Below, piece after piece: positions 1-9,040 of a stretch of 64,000 nucleotides of DNA (its first letter is position 1; each line of letters opens with the position of its first letter). Source of the DNA: Sphingopyxis sp. USTB-05 (lineage in GTDB: Bacteria; Pseudomonadota; Alphaproteobacteria; Sphingomonadales; Sphingomonadaceae). The position numbers were made by a program, and so were the translations under genes. Below the pieces are notes generated by a model. That model had not been told where the DNA came from, ran no database searches, and saw only the letters and a program-made list of their open reading frames with translations. The stretch lies in assembly GCF_023822045.1 (NCBI RefSeq), contig NZ_CP084712.1:4027001-4091000 (forward strand). The letters are read 5' to 3'.

Positions 1-1031
1 ATCTCGGTCGGCACGTCATAGCTCAGCGGATCGCGCACGAATTCATCGGTCGCCGTTTCGGCATAACCGAACGCGCGGCGGATCAGTTCGAGTGCCTCGG
101 CCGACTGCGAATAATGCGGCCGCGCCTTGAGGTCGTAATTTTCGGCGACGTTGAGCACCATCGAGATCAGCGTGCCGGCGGTCGACGGCGGCGGCGCGCC
201 GATGATCTCATAACCGTTGTAGGTTGAACGGAGCGGGGTTTCCCAGCGTGCCTTGTACCCGGCAAGCTCTTCCGCTGTCAGCCCGCCGCCGGTCGCGCGC
301 ACCGCGGCGACGAAGCGTTGCGCCCATTCGCCGGTGTAGATGTACGACGGCCCCTCGGCCGCAATGCGGCGCATCGCCTGTGCGAGGCGCGGATGCTTCA
401 CGATCGTGCCGACGGGCGGGACATAGCCGTCGGGCAGATATTCCTCGCGCCCCGACGGGTAGGCGGAAAGGCGCGTCAGCGCCGCTTCGGCGAGTTCGCC
501 ATAGAGGAAGGAATACATCGGATAGCCATCGTCGGCGAGCTTGATCGCAGGGGCGAAATAGTCGGCCCATTTGAGCGTCCCGAAGCGGTCCGCCGCCGCC
601 TTCAGCCCCGCGACGGTGCCGGGAATTCCGATGCGCTTGCCTGATGTGTCGGGCAGCCGTTCGCCGCCGCCGCCGGTATATTGCGCCCAGCCGCCGCCGA
701 CCTGCGCATCCTTCGTATGGTCGAGTTCGGCATCGAGATAATGATATTCTTTCGTCTTTGCGTCATAATAGAGGATCGAGACCCCACCCGCGAGCGTCGT
801 CATCTGGGGCTCGATCACCGCCTGCATCGGGACCGCGGTCAGCACGGCGTCGAGCGCGGTGCCGCCTTTCTTCATCACCTCGACCATCGCCTTGGTCACC
901 GTGGGGTTGGACGAGGAGGCCATCGCCGATTTGGCGTGGACCGCGGGCTTGGCGCCCTGTTCCTGTGCGAGCGTCGGTGCCGTAAATATCACAAGCCCGA
1001 GCGTGACGAGCAGTCGATAGCGTCTGTCCAT
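1..1031 (-). CDS. Gamma-glutamyltransferase, N-terminal part (runs off left edge)
   Basis: Partial gene whose start is at 1031 and whose 3' end lies outside the window. A signal peptide spans about residues 1-22 (ending ...APTLAQ), so the enzyme is exported to the periplasm. The rest follows the gamma-glutamyltranspeptidase fold: the segment with GGTALDAV, then a GGG stretch and substrate-cleft segments such as GIPGTVAGL. This Ntn-hydrolase family cleaves gamma-glutamyl bonds of glutathione and gamma-glutamyl peptides. The autocatalytic Thr that begins the small subunit falls beyond the window, so activity cannot be judged. A strong ribosome-binding site (AGGGGG, 8 nt before ATG) supports the start. 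It lies 37 nt downstream of the GH127 gene on the same strand and is probably co-transcribed with it. A second family member lies at 11341-13182. Confidence 0.85.
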   Translation of the reverse strand, partial: MDRRYRLLVTLGLVIFTAPTLAQEQGAKPAVHAKSAMASSSNPTVTKAMVEVMKKGGTALDAVLTAVPMQAVIEPQMTTLAGGVSILYYDAKTKEYHYLDAELDHTKDAQVGGGWAQYTGGGGERLPDTSGKRIGIPGTVAGLKAAADRFGTLKWADYFAPAIKLADDGYPMYSFLYGELAEAALTRLSAYPSGREEYLPDGYVPPVGTIVKHPRLAQAMRRIAAEGPSYIYTGEWAQRFVAAVRATGGGLTAEELAGYKARWETPLRSTYNGYEIIGAPPPSTAGTLISMVLNVAENYDLKARPHYSQSAEALELIRRAFGYAETATDEFVRDPLSYDVPTE

Positions 1032-1068
1032 TTTGCGACCCCCTGTTTCATTGGCAGATATGCGTGCG

Positions 1069-3456
1069 TCAGACCGTCCCTTTGGTTGTTTCGGGGGCCG
1101 AAGCGGGCGTGAAGATGCGGACACCGAAAACGGGGCCGCAACGTGTCGTGTCATTGGCCGGTTGGAAGCGAACCATGACGCTGTCCTTGCCGCGGGTCAG
1201 GTCGGCCGGGATCGGATAATCGATCGTGAAGAAGTCGCCGGGATGCCCGCCGTCGAGCGCCTGCGTCACGATCTTCGTCCCGTCGATGAGGATATCGAAC
1301 AGCTTGTTGCGCTCTTCGCCCCAATAGGTCGCCTGCAGGACGAGCGGACCGGGACGCACCTTCGCCCGATATTCGAAGAAGCCGAAAGTGCGCGCATCGC
1401 GCCCGTGGCGTCCACGATAGGTGACGGCATAGCTGTTCTTGGCGGTCAGCTCATGGTCGCGCTCGGGCTGCATTTCGCCGAGGTTCATCACGTCCACCGA
1501 ACGCCGCGCGAGATCCTGCTGCCGCGCATGTTCGGCAGCGAAGGCGACCTGCTCGCGCGCCCAGCCGGCGTCGTCGAAGCTTTTGAAATAGACCGCGGTG
1601 CGGCGATGACGCTGTTGGAAGAAAGGCGCGAAGCTGAGGTCGGCGGGCCGCGCGATGCCGGTGGTGCGAAACCGCCCGGCGGCGGCATCGACTGGCGCGA
1701 AACCCGCGAGCAGATCGGCAGCGACAAGCGCGGGGGCAGGCCCGTCGAATGGCCGGTCGGCCGGCCCGAGGTCGGCGGCGAGCACGACGGGACCGTGGAG
1801 CAGCGCGACGGTCGACGGATCATCATTCGCGCTTTCGCTGCGCAGCCGCATCGGCAGCGTCAGCGCGATGCGATCGCCCTTGGCCCAGCGGCGGCGGATC
1901 ACGGCATAATCGCCGGGAGTGCCGGCGGGCATAGGCTTGTCGTTCAACGTCAGCGTTGCGCCTTCGCACCAGCCCGGAATGCGTAGCGCGACCGCGAAGT
2001 CGCGCGGACGGTCCAGCGTTTCAAGCGTCAGGTCGATCCGCTCGCCGAACGGATAGGCGGTTTCCATGCGGAATGCCGCGCCCTGGCTTTCCCATGTCGC
2101 GGTCGATGCGATGTAGAGATTCACGAGCAGCGTATCGCCGCTCTGCCACCACACCGAATCGCCATGCTTGGCGTGGCTTTCCATCCCCGATCCGACGCAG
2201 CACCAGAAATCGTCGAAGGGCTTCGAGAATGTACGCGCCGTCCCCGACATGAGCGGCACCATATAGGCGAACATTCCCGTCGCCGGGTCCTGATGCGCAA
2301 GGATATGGTTGGTATGCGCGCGCTCATAATAATCGAACAGCCGGGCCTCGGGCCGCCAGCCATAGAGATGGCGAGTAAGCTTGAGCATATTATAGCTGTT
2401 GCAGCTTTCGCACGTCTGCTCGGTGATATGTTTCGAGATCGTCCGCGGCGCGGGGAAATATTCGCGGTCCGCGTTGCCGCCGATGACATAGCTATAGTCG
2501 CGGATCACGGTTTCCCAAAAGAAGCGCGCCGCATCGGCGTCGCCCGCCTTGCCGGTGAGTTCGTGCAGGCGGGCAAGGCCGATGATCTTCGGGATCTGGG
2601 TATTCGCATGGATCCAAGGCAGCGAATCCCTGCCTTCGCTTAGCGGATCGAGAACCTTGCGGTGGCGCAGCCGTTCGGCAAGGCGCAGCCAGCGCGGGTC
2701 TTTCGTCCGCGCGTGCAGTTCGGCGAAGCTTTCGTTGATCCCGCCATGTTCGCAATCGAGAACCTGCTGCACCTGCTGATCGTTCAGCGCGGCGAATACG
2801 CCGTCGATATAGGTGCCGAGCCCCGTCGCGACCGGCAGCGCCTTGGCATTGCCGCAAAGTTCCTGCGCATCGAACAACCCGGCGAACAATTTGTGCCAGT
2901 TGTAAAAGGGCACCCAGCAGCCGTTGAGGTCGAACCCCATCGAACGGATGTCGCCGCGTTTCAGTTCGGCGAAGATCGCCTTTCCGTCCTCGACCACATC
3001 GCCGCGCTTGCGCGTGAAGCCCGCGACATAGCCGTCGCCATGCGCCGCCTGTGCCGCGGCGAGTTCGCCCACGATATAGTCCGCGCGCCGCTTGCATTCC
3101 TCATCACCCGTCTGAGCGTACATCAACGATACGGCGGTCAGATAATGTCCCAGGCTGTGCCCGGCGATCGTGTCGCTTTCCCACCCGCCATAGACGGCTC
3201 CTTTGGGTTCGAGCCCGGCGCTGGTGCGGAAATTATGGAGCAGTCGGTCAGGTTCGAGCGCGTGCAGATAGCGCCGATTACCCTCGATTGCCTCGAGCCA
3301 AGGCGATTGAAGCAGCCGGACGGCGGAGAGCGGCAAGGGTTTGGCGGGACTGAAAGCAGATGCTGCGCCCGTCGCGGCGCGAGCCAAAACGGGGGCAAGC
3401 GCAATCGACGCGGCGCCCGCAAGCAGGGTACGGCGATCGACGTGCCATATTTGCAT
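1069..3456 (-). CDS. Exported GH127 family (DUF1680) glycoside hydrolase, probable beta-L-arabinofuranosidase
   Basis: 795-residue protein of the DUF1680/GH127 family, whose characterised members release beta-L-arabinofuranose; the best known act on arabinose chains attached to hydroxyproline of plant extensins. The start is a twin ATG at 3459/3456 behind AGGGGAG. I prefer 3456, because the first ATG is too close to that site. A twin-arginine-like signal (DRRTLLAG followed by a hydrophobic stretch ending LARA) predicts export. The family's zinc-thiolate centre is visible as E-S-C near residues 350-352 (in CESCNSYNM) and the adjacent pair Cys419-Cys420 in WCCVGSG, one of which would be the nucleophile. 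It is divergent from the reductase at 3563, and the promoter gap carries a GTATACGA element. Its neighbours are hydroxyproline catabolism genes, which suggests a hydroxyproline-linked arabinoside substrate. The exact sugar linkage is inferred. Confidence 0.85.
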   Translation of the reverse strand: MQIWHVDRRTLLAGAASIALAPVLARAATGAASAFSPAKPLPLSAVRLLQSPWLEAIEGNRRYLHALEPDRLLHNFRTSAGLEPKGAVYGGWESDTIAGHSLGHYLTAVSLMYAQTGDEECKRRADYIVGELAAAQAAHGDGYVAGFTRKRGDVVEDGKAIFAELKRGDIRSMGFDLNGCWVPFYNWHKLFAGLFDAQELCGNAKALPVATGLGTYIDGVFAALNDQQVQQVLDCEHGGINESFAELHARTKDPRWLRLAERLRHRKVLDPLSEGRDSLPWIHANTQIPKIIGLARLHELTGKAGDADAARFFWETVIRDYSYVIGGNADREYFPAPRTISKHITEQTCESCNSYNMLKLTRHLYGWRPEARLFDYYERAHTNHILAHQDPATGMFAYMVPLMSGTARTFSKPFDDFWCCVGSGMESHAKHGDSVWWQSGDTLLVNLYIASTATWESQGAAFRMETAYPFGERIDLTLETLDRPRDFAVALRIPGWCEGATLTLNDKPMPAGTPGDYAVIRRRWAKGDRIALTLPMRLRSESANDDPSTVALLHGPVVLAADLGPADRPFDGPAPALVAADLLAGFAPVDAAAGRFRTTGIARPADLSFAPFFQQRHRRTAVYFKSFDDAGWAREQVAFAAEHARQQDLARRSVDVMNLGEMQPERDHELTAKNSYAVTYRGRHGRDARTFGFFEYRAKVRPGPLVLQATYWGEERNKLFDILIDGTKIVTQALDGGHPGDFFTIDYPIPADLTRGKDSVMVRFQPANDTTRCGPVFGVRIFTPASAPETTKGTV

Positions 3457-3493
3457 CATGCTCCCCTGAGTCTTCGCTCGCCTTGGCAACAGC

Positions 3494-3515
3494 ATATTAT
3501 ATAGTATACGAATTT
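3494..3515. promoter_or_regulatory. Candidate operator (site 1) in a divergent promoter
   Basis: AT-rich block between the GH127 gene and the reductase gene, containing GTATACGA at 3504-3511 within TATATAGTATACGAATT. The same octamer occurs at 7070-7077 and 20139-20146, each time in a promoter gap. The natural candidate ligand is the FCD-type GntR regulator encoded at 9041-9688. This is inferred from position and shared sequence only. Confidence 0.55.
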
Positions 3516-3562
3516 AGCAAGCGGCTATAATGGCTCTTGGAACATTTGCTGTGAGAGCACCC

Positions 3563-4579
3563 ATGAACGACGAAAAAGTCCGACTTTCGCTGGATGAAGT
3601 GGCAGCGCTGTCGCGCGAAATCCTGACGCACCACGGGCTTGCGCCGCAGCATGTGGTGGCGGTGACCGAAACGATCGTCGCTGGCGAACGCGACGAATGC
3701 GCGAGTCACGGGATTTATCGCCTGCTCGTTTGCGTCAACACGCTGAAGACCGGCAAGGTGGTGAAGGACGCCGTGCCCATCGTGCAAGATGTGGCGCCCG
3801 CGCTGGTCCGGGTCGATGCGGGCGGCGGTTTTGCGCAAACCGCATTCGGGCAAGGGCTGCCGACCCTCGTCGAAAAGGCGCGGCACAATGGGATAGCTGC
3901 CCTCGGGATCAATAATTGCGTTCACTTCGCGGCACTCTGGCCCGAGGTCGAGGCGGTTGCAGCCGCGGGCCTTGTCGCCTTCGCCTGCACCCCCAGCCAC
4001 GCCTGGGTCGCGCCCGCTGGCGGCATCAAGCCGCTGTTCGGCACGAACCCGATAGCGTTCGGGTGGCCGCGCCCGGGCGATTATCCCTATGTCTTCGATT
4101 TCGCGACGAGCGCGGTCGCGCGCGGCGAGATCGAACTCCATCGCCGCGCGGGCAAGCCGATTCCCGAGGGCTGGGGCATCGATACCGAAGGACGCCCGAC
4201 AACCGATGCCAAGGCGGCGCTGGACGGCGCAATGCTGACCTTTGGCGGGCATAAGGGATCAGCGCTTGCGACGATGGTCGAACTGATCGCGGGTCCGCTG
4301 ATCGGCGATCTTACCAGCGCCGAATCGATCGCGCTCGATGATGGTGCGGGTTCATCGCCGATCGGCGGCGAATTCATCCTCGCGATCGATCCCGCGGGTT
4401 TCCTTGGCGCGGAGGCGGCAAAGCATATCGAACGTGCCGAGGCGGTTTTCGACGCCATCACCGGACAGGGTGCGCGGCTACCGTCGCAGCGCCGTTTCGA
4501 GGCGCGCGCGCGCAGCCTCGCGAACGGCGTACAGGTGCCGCGTCAACTCTACGACGACGTGCGCGCCCTGCTCGACTAG
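3563..4579 (+). CDS. Ldh2-family NAD(P)H-dependent oxidoreductase, possible delta1-pyrroline-2-carboxylate reductase
   Basis: 338 residues of the malate/lactate/ureidoglycolate dehydrogenase type (Ldh_2 fold, unlike classical Rossmann enzymes). Family segments include the N-terminal SLDEVAALSREIL, HGIYRL, the central GGIKPLFGTNPIAFGWP and the C-terminal GGHKGSALATMVEL. The start at 3563 is chosen over an in-frame ATG at 3530, because it matches the usual length of about 335 residues and has a GAGAG site upstream. Within hydroxyproline/proline catabolic clusters this family supplies cyclic-imine reductases that convert delta1-pyrroline-2-carboxylate to L-proline, an intermediate of trans-3-hydroxyproline breakdown. 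That role is inferred from context; malate or lactate dehydrogenase activity cannot be excluded. Its TAG stop overlaps the stop of the convergent peptidase gene at 4576. Confidence 0.8.
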   Translation: MNDEKVRLSLDEVAALSREILTHHGLAPQHVVAVTETIVAGERDECASHGIYRLLVCVNTLKTGKVVKDAVPIVQDVAPALVRVDAGGGFAQTAFGQGLPTLVEKARHNGIAALGINNCVHFAALWPEVEAVAAAGLVAFACTPSHAWVAPAGGIKPLFGTNPIAFGWPRPGDYPYVFDFATSAVARGEIELHRRAGKPIPEGWGIDTEGRPTTDAKAALDGAMLTFGGHKGSALATMVELIAGPLIGDLTSAESIALDDGAGSSPIGGEFILAIDPAGFLGAEAAKHIERAEAVFDAITGQGARLPSQRRFEARARSLANGVQVPRQLYDDVRALLD

Positions 4580-5778
4580 CCGAACGGCCGGTCGATCGCG
4601 GGCGAGGGTTCGGTGAACCACTTGGCGCCGCTCTCGGTCATATAGAAATGATCCTCCAGCCTGACGCCGAAGCGGTCGGGCAGGACAATCATGGGCTCAT
4701 TCGAAAAGCACATGCCGGGCGCGAGCGGCGTCGTGTCGCCGCGCACCAGATAGGCGGGCTCGTGGATCGACAGCCCGATACCGTGGCCCGTACGGTGCGG
4801 CAGGCCGGGCAGGCGATAATCCGGGCCGAGCCCCGCCTTTTCTAGCACCGCGCGCGCCGCGGCGTCGACCGACTCGCATGGTTCGCCGGGCAGCGCTGCG
4901 TCGAATGCCGCGGCCTGCGCTTCCTTTTCGAGCGACCAGATATGCCGCTGTTCCTCGGTCGCGTCGCCAAAGACATAGGTGCGCGTGATGTCCGAATGAT
5001 AGCCTTCGATGACGCAGCCGACGTCGATCAGCACGACCTCGCCCTCCCGCAACTCGGCGTCGCCCGGCAGTCCATGCGGGAACGCCGTCGAACGGCCGAA
5101 CTGGACGATGCAGAAGCTGTTGCCGGCCGGCGCCCCGATCGCACGGTGCGCTTCGTCGAGGAAACGCGTTACCTCGCTCGCGCGGATGCCGGGGGCAAGG
5201 ATGCGCGCGGCGCGGCGATGCACTTCGAGCGTCATCGACTTCGCCTGTTGGAGCAGCGCGAGTTCGGCCGCCGACTTCTGCATCCGGCATCCGTCGACGA
5301 TCGGGCCGCCATCGATGATATCGAGCGAAGGGCCCGCGCGCCGAATACGGTCGACAAACAGGAATGCCATCGCCGGATCGATCGCAAGCGTCGCCGCGCC
5401 GACGTCTTGCAAAGCGCCGACGACGAGCGCGGACGGGCTCTCGTCTTCCTCCCACAATCGCAATTCTACTTCGATCTTGAGGTCAGCCTCTAGCGTTCCG
5501 AGTTCGAACGCGGGCGCGATCACGATGGGTTTTCCCGTGCGCGGCAAGAGCATCGCGACGAGCCTTTCGCTTGCGCCCCACGGGATGCCGGCGAAATAGC
5601 GCAGGCTAGCGCCCGCCCCGATCAACAGCGCATCCGCGCCGTTCGCGTGCATCAGCCGCCGCGCCTTTTCGATGCGCTGCTCGCGTTCCGCCGCCGCGAT
5701 CGGCGCGGCGCGATTCGCCCAGAGGGTGATGTCGGCAAGTTCCTGTGCGGCGGTCGATCCGCCGATTCCATTGCTCAT
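4576..5778 (-). CDS. M24 family metallopeptidase (Xaa-Pro dipeptidase / creatinase fold)
   Basis: 400 residues with an N-terminal creatinase-like domain and a C-terminal pita-bread M24 domain. The two-metal site is complete: Asp in LIDVGCVIEGYHSD and the following HSDITRTY, His in TGHGIGLSIH, Glu in SNEPMI and Glu in RLEDHF. There is no signal peptide, so it is cytoplasmic. Members cleave Xaa-Pro dipeptides or N-substituted amino acids. It starts 1 nt after the stop of the D-amino-acid dehydrogenase gene (5780), a tightly coupled operon driven from the divergent promoter at 7055-7102. A prolidase beside hydroxyproline catabolism fits release of imino acids from Xaa-Pro/Xaa-Hyp dipeptides. Substrate is inferred. 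Confidence 0.85.
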   Translation of the reverse strand: MSNGIGGSTAAQELADITLWANRAAPIAAAEREQRIEKARRLMHANGADALLIGAGASLRYFAGIPWGASERLVAMLLPRTGKPIVIAPAFELGTLEADLKIEVELRLWEEDESPSALVVGALQDVGAATLAIDPAMAFLFVDRIRRAGPSLDIIDGGPIVDGCRMQKSAAELALLQQAKSMTLEVHRRAARILAPGIRASEVTRFLDEAHRAIGAPAGNSFCIVQFGRSTAFPHGLPGDAELREGEVVLIDVGCVIEGYHSDITRTYVFGDATEEQRHIWSLEKEAQAAAFDAALPGEPCESVDAAARAVLEKAGLGPDYRLPGLPHRTGHGIGLSIHEPAYLVRGDTTPLAPGMCFSNEPMIVLPDRFGVRLEDHFYMTESGAKWFTEPSPAIDRPFG

Positions 5779-5779
5779 G

Positions 5780-7054
5780 TCAGGCTCCAAAACGCTTGAG
5801 GTCGAAGGGGGAAAGATCGAAGGGCGGCGCGTCGCCCGTAACCAGCGCGGCAATAGCATCGCCGGTGGTCGCCGCGAGGGTCAGGCCCAGATGCTGGTGC
5901 CCGAACGCATAGAAAAGGTTCGCTGCACGGTCGCTCCGCCCGATCGCGGGCAGATAGTCGGGCAAGGTCGGCCGCGCGCCCATCCATTCGGCACCGGGCA
6001 GGCCGAATGACAGGCCAAGCGCCGCGACATGGCTGCGCAGCCGCGCCCATTTGCGCGGATCGGCGGGGCTGGCGCCGCGGCCGAATTCGACGAAGCTCGC
6101 GGCGCGCAGTCCCGAGCGAAAACGGGTGACGATCATCGACCGGTCCTCGAATACGACCGGCGGCATGCCCTGCGGCCATCCGGTATCCGCCGACTGGATG
6201 TGATAGCCACGCTCGGCGATGATCGGCACACGCTGGCCGATCGACGCCATCAGCGCCCCTGACCCGGCGCCGCCCGCGATCACCATTGCATCGGCGGCGT
6301 GGTGCGCCCCGTCGGCGGCTATGGCGATGGCACGACCATCCTCAATCTTCAGGCGGTCGATCTTCGTTTCGATTCGCAAGCCCCCGGCGGCGTCGAATGC
6401 GGCGCGTAGCGCCCTGCCCAGCGCATCAAGGTCAGCGATCTGGCCCGATCCCGAAATATGCACCGCGCCGCCTATTGCGACTGAGGTGAGTGCCGCCAAC
6501 TGTTCCAGCTCGGCCGGCGTTGCATCGCGCATATGCGCTTGCCCGATGTCGGTCGTCGCCCAATGCGCGCGGCCCGCTTGGGCGCTCTCTTCGCTTTCCC
6601 AAAGGATGAAATGGCCATCCTCGATCAAGAGGTCGCTTGCTCCGATTCGGTTCAGCAGCCGGCGCCACGCACCCATCGCATCGCCAAGCACCTCGCCAAG
6701 TGCCTTTCGTCCCGCCGCGAAGCGCGCGGGGCGCGTCGCCGCGACCAGCCGAAGGGAAAAGGGCAGCCAGGCGCCGATATCGCGCCACGGCAAGGACAAC
6801 GCCCCGCCGCGCCAGAACAGGCGGCGCGGCATCGAGCGGATCGTCGCGCGCGATGCGAGCGGTTCGACCTGTTCGATGGCGATATGCCCCGCATTGCCCC
6901 ATGATGCGGCAGGGGATGCCGGGGGCGAATCGATCAATATGACTGAAATACCACGCTTTTGCAGCGCGATCGCGGTGGCGAGTCCGACGACGCCGCCGCC
7001 GATTACGACGGCATTTTGCGGGTTGGACGGGCGGGATGGAAAATCATTTGGCAT
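5780..7054 (-). CDS. FAD-dependent D-amino acid dehydrogenase, probable D-hydroxyproline dehydrogenase
   Basis: 424-residue DadA-like flavoprotein. The dinucleotide-binding motif GGGVVGLATAIAL is near residue 18. The C-terminal part carries the conserved WMGARPTLPDYLPAIG and GHQHLGLTLAATTG segments that close the FAD site. In 4-hydroxyproline degradation the epimerase makes cis-4-hydroxy-D-proline, which a flavin dehydrogenase oxidises to delta1-pyrroline-4-hydroxy-2-carboxylate. This gene faces the deaminase and epimerase genes across a shared promoter, making that step the likely role. Some clusters use a three-subunit dehydrogenase; here only one DadA-like subunit is seen. General D-amino acid oxidation is the alternative. 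Confidence 0.82.
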   Translation of the reverse strand: MPNDFPSRPSNPQNAVVIGGGVVGLATAIALQKRGISVILIDSPPASPAASWGNAGHIAIEQVEPLASRATIRSMPRRLFWRGGALSLPWRDIGAWLPFSLRLVAATRPARFAAGRKALGEVLGDAMGAWRRLLNRIGASDLLIEDGHFILWESEESAQAGRAHWATTDIGQAHMRDATPAELEQLAALTSVAIGGAVHISGSGQIADLDALGRALRAAFDAAGGLRIETKIDRLKIEDGRAIAIAADGAHHAADAMVIAGGAGSGALMASIGQRVPIIAERGYHIQSADTGWPQGMPPVVFEDRSMIVTRFRSGLRAASFVEFGRGASPADPRKWARLRSHVAALGLSFGLPGAEWMGARPTLPDYLPAIGRSDRAANLFYAFGHQHLGLTLAATTGDAIAALVTGDAPPFDLSPFDLKRFGA

Positions 7055-7080
7055 CTTGTATCATATACCGTATACGATCC
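7055..7080. promoter_or_regulatory. Candidate operator (site 2) in a divergent promoter
   Basis: The 48-nt gap between the dehydrogenase start (7054) and the deaminase start (7103) holds GTATCATATACCGTATACGA, with the self-complementary CGTATACG at 7069-7076. The octamer GTATACGA (7070-7077) is shared with sites 1 and 3. The location is ideal for simultaneous control of both halves of the hydroxyproline cluster, probably by the GntR protein at 9041. Confidence 0.6.
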
Positions 7081-7102
7081 GAAGCTTCAACGGAGGTAAT
7101 GA

Positions 7103-8017
7103 ATGAGCGTGATAAGGACACTGTGGGAAGGCGTATATCCCGCAGCTACCACTCAATTCGCCGAAGATCTGTCGGTCGATTATGATGCAACCCAGCGTGT
7201 GCAGAGCGCGCTTGTCGACGACGGGGTGACCGGGCTCATCATTCTCGGCACGTGCGGCGAGAATAATTCGCTCGAACCCGACGAAAAGCGCAACATACTC
7301 CAGGGCGCGGTCGAGGCGGTCGCGGGGCGCGTGCCCATCGTCGCCGGTGTGTCCGAATTCACCACGGCGCGCGCGATCCAATATGCGAAGGACGCCGAAA
7401 AGCTGGGTGCCGATGCGATCATGTTGCTCCCCGCCATGGTCTATGTGCCGACGCCCGAGGAACTGCAGGCGCATTTCCGTGCGGTGGCTGAAGCGACCTC
7501 GCTGCCGATCATGCTCTATAACAACCCGCCCGCGTACCGTGTCGACGTCGATTTCGCGACGCTCGAGGCGCTGCGCGACGTGTCCAATATCGTCGCGATC
7601 AAGGAAAGCGCGCCCGATCCGCGCCGCTTCACCGACGTGTTCAACCGCTTCGGCGACCGCTATACGGTGATGGCAGGGCTCGACGACGTCGCGCTCGAAG
7701 GCCTGTTCCTCGGCGCCAGCGGCTGGGTCTCGGGCCTGACCAGCGCCTTCCCGACCGAATCTGTCCGTCTTGTCGAAGCGTTCAACGAGGGCAAATATGA
7801 CGAGGCGCTGGCGATCTATCGCTGGTTCATGCCGCTGCTTCACCTCGACGCCGATCATGATTTGGTCCAGTCGATCAAGCTCGCCGAAGAAATCATGGGG
7901 CGCGGCTCCGAACGCGTCCGCATGCCGCGCCTGCCGCTCGCCGGCCAGCGCCGCAAGGATGTGATCGCGATGGTCGAAAAATGCGCGGCGACCCAGCCAA
8001 GCAAGATCGCGGCATAA
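7103..8017 (+). CDS. DHDPS-family lyase, probable delta1-pyrroline-4-hydroxy-2-carboxylate deaminase
   Basis: 304-residue TIM-barrel protein of the dihydrodipicolinate synthase / N-acetylneuraminate lyase family. The Schiff-base lysine is Lys167 (VAIKESA) and the conserved tyrosine is Tyr139 (IMLYNNPP). A strong site (GGAGG) precedes the ATG. In hydroxyproline catabolism a member of this family deaminates and dehydrates pyrroline-hydroxy-carboxylate to alpha-ketoglutarate semialdehyde. Assignment to that step rests on the adjacent epimerase and dehydrogenase, because the family is functionally broad. The next enzyme, alpha-ketoglutarate semialdehyde dehydrogenase, is not in the window. It is first gene of the operon continuing with epimerase, regulator and permease. 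Confidence 0.82.
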   Translation: MSVIRTLWEGVYPAATTQFAEDLSVDYDATQRVQSALVDDGVTGLIILGTCGENNSLEPDEKRNILQGAVEAVAGRVPIVAGVSEFTTARAIQYAKDAEKLGADAIMLLPAMVYVPTPEELQAHFRAVAEATSLPIMLYNNPPAYRVDVDFATLEALRDVSNIVAIKESAPDPRRFTDVFNRFGDRYTVMAGLDDVALEGLFLGASGWVSGLTSAFPTESVRLVEAFNEGKYDEALAIYRWFMPLLHLDADHDLVQSIKLAEEIMGRGSERVRMPRLPLAGQRRKDVIAMVEKCAATQPSKIAA

Positions 8018-8034
8018 AGGGCCAGGGAGCGTCC

Positions 8035-9033
8035 ATGCGCCACACTTTCTTCTGCATCGACGGCCACACTGCCGGAAATCCGGTCCGGCTGGTCGCCGGT
8101 GGCGCGCCGCTCGTCCGCGGAGGGTCGATGGGCGAGCGGCGTCAGGATTTTCTCGATCGGTTCGACTGGATCCGGACCAGCCTCTGCTTCGAGCCGCGCG
8201 GGCATGACATGATGTCGGGCGGGTTTCTTTACCCGCCCACCCAGCCGGACAGCGACATCGGCATATTGTTCATCGAAACGAGCGGCTGCCTTCCGATGTG
8301 CGGCCACGGGACGATCGGCCTTGTCACCTTCGGGCTCGAGAACGGGCTGATCACCCCGCGCGTGCCCGGCAAGCTGCGCGTCGAGGTTCCGGCGGGTATC
8401 ATCGATATCGAATATGGCACAGAGGGCGACCGTGTGTCGTGGGTGCGCATCCGCAACGTCCCCTCCTATCTCGCGGCCGAGGGCATCGAAATCGACGTCC
8501 CCGGCTTTGGCCGGCTAAAGGTCGATGTCGCATATGGCGGCAATTATTACGCGATCATCGAGCCCCAGGGTCCGTATATCGGTCTTGAGGCGCTCGGTGC
8601 GTCGCGGATCGTCGATCTGAGCCGCACCATAAGGTCGCTGATGCAGGCCGCGTACGAACCGGTACATCCCGTTGACGACCGTATCCGTGGCATCAGCCAT
8701 GTCATGTGGACCGACCGGCCCAAGGGCGAAGGCGCCGACGGCCGCAACGCGGTCTTTTATGGCGAACGCGCGATCGATCGCAGCCCTTGCGGTACGGGCA
8801 CGTCAGCGCGGATGGCGCAGCTCGTTGCCAAGGGACGGCTGCAGGTTGGCGACCATTTCGTCCACGAAAGCTATATCTGCAGCCGCTTCATCGGCCGGGT
8901 CGAGGACAGCGCGATGCTCGGTGATACGCCGGGCATCATTCCCTCGATCGAAGGGTCGGCGATCGCCACCGGATTCAACACGATCTGGGTCGATCACGCT
9001 GACAGCTTCTGGAATGGATTTTCGGTGCTATGA
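8035..9033 (+). CDS. 4-hydroxyproline 2-epimerase (proline racemase family)
   Basis: 332 residues. Both catalytic cysteines of the proline racemase fold are present: Cys89 in LPMCGHGTIG and Cys252 in DRSPCGTGTSA. In this family two cysteines mark racemases/epimerases, whereas trans-3-hydroxyproline dehydratases carry Thr at the second site, so this is most likely the epimerase that interconverts trans-4-hydroxy-L-proline and cis-4-hydroxy-D-proline. The start is an ATG at 8035 with GGGAG 5 nt upstream, 17 nt after the deaminase stop. It is the most diagnostic enzyme of the island. The regulator gene follows 7 nt downstream. Confidence 0.88.
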   Translation: MRHTFFCIDGHTAGNPVRLVAGGAPLVRGGSMGERRQDFLDRFDWIRTSLCFEPRGHDMMSGGFLYPPTQPDSDIGILFIETSGCLPMCGHGTIGLVTFGLENGLITPRVPGKLRVEVPAGIIDIEYGTEGDRVSWVRIRNVPSYLAAEGIEIDVPGFGRLKVDVAYGGNYYAIIEPQGPYIGLEALGASRIVDLSRTIRSLMQAAYEPVHPVDDRIRGISHVMWTDRPKGEGADGRNAVFYGERAIDRSPCGTGTSARMAQLVAKGRLQVGDHFVHESYICSRFIGRVEDSAMLGDTPGIIPSIEGSAIATGFNTIWVDHADSFWNGFSVL

Positions 9034-9040
9034 GGCTGTT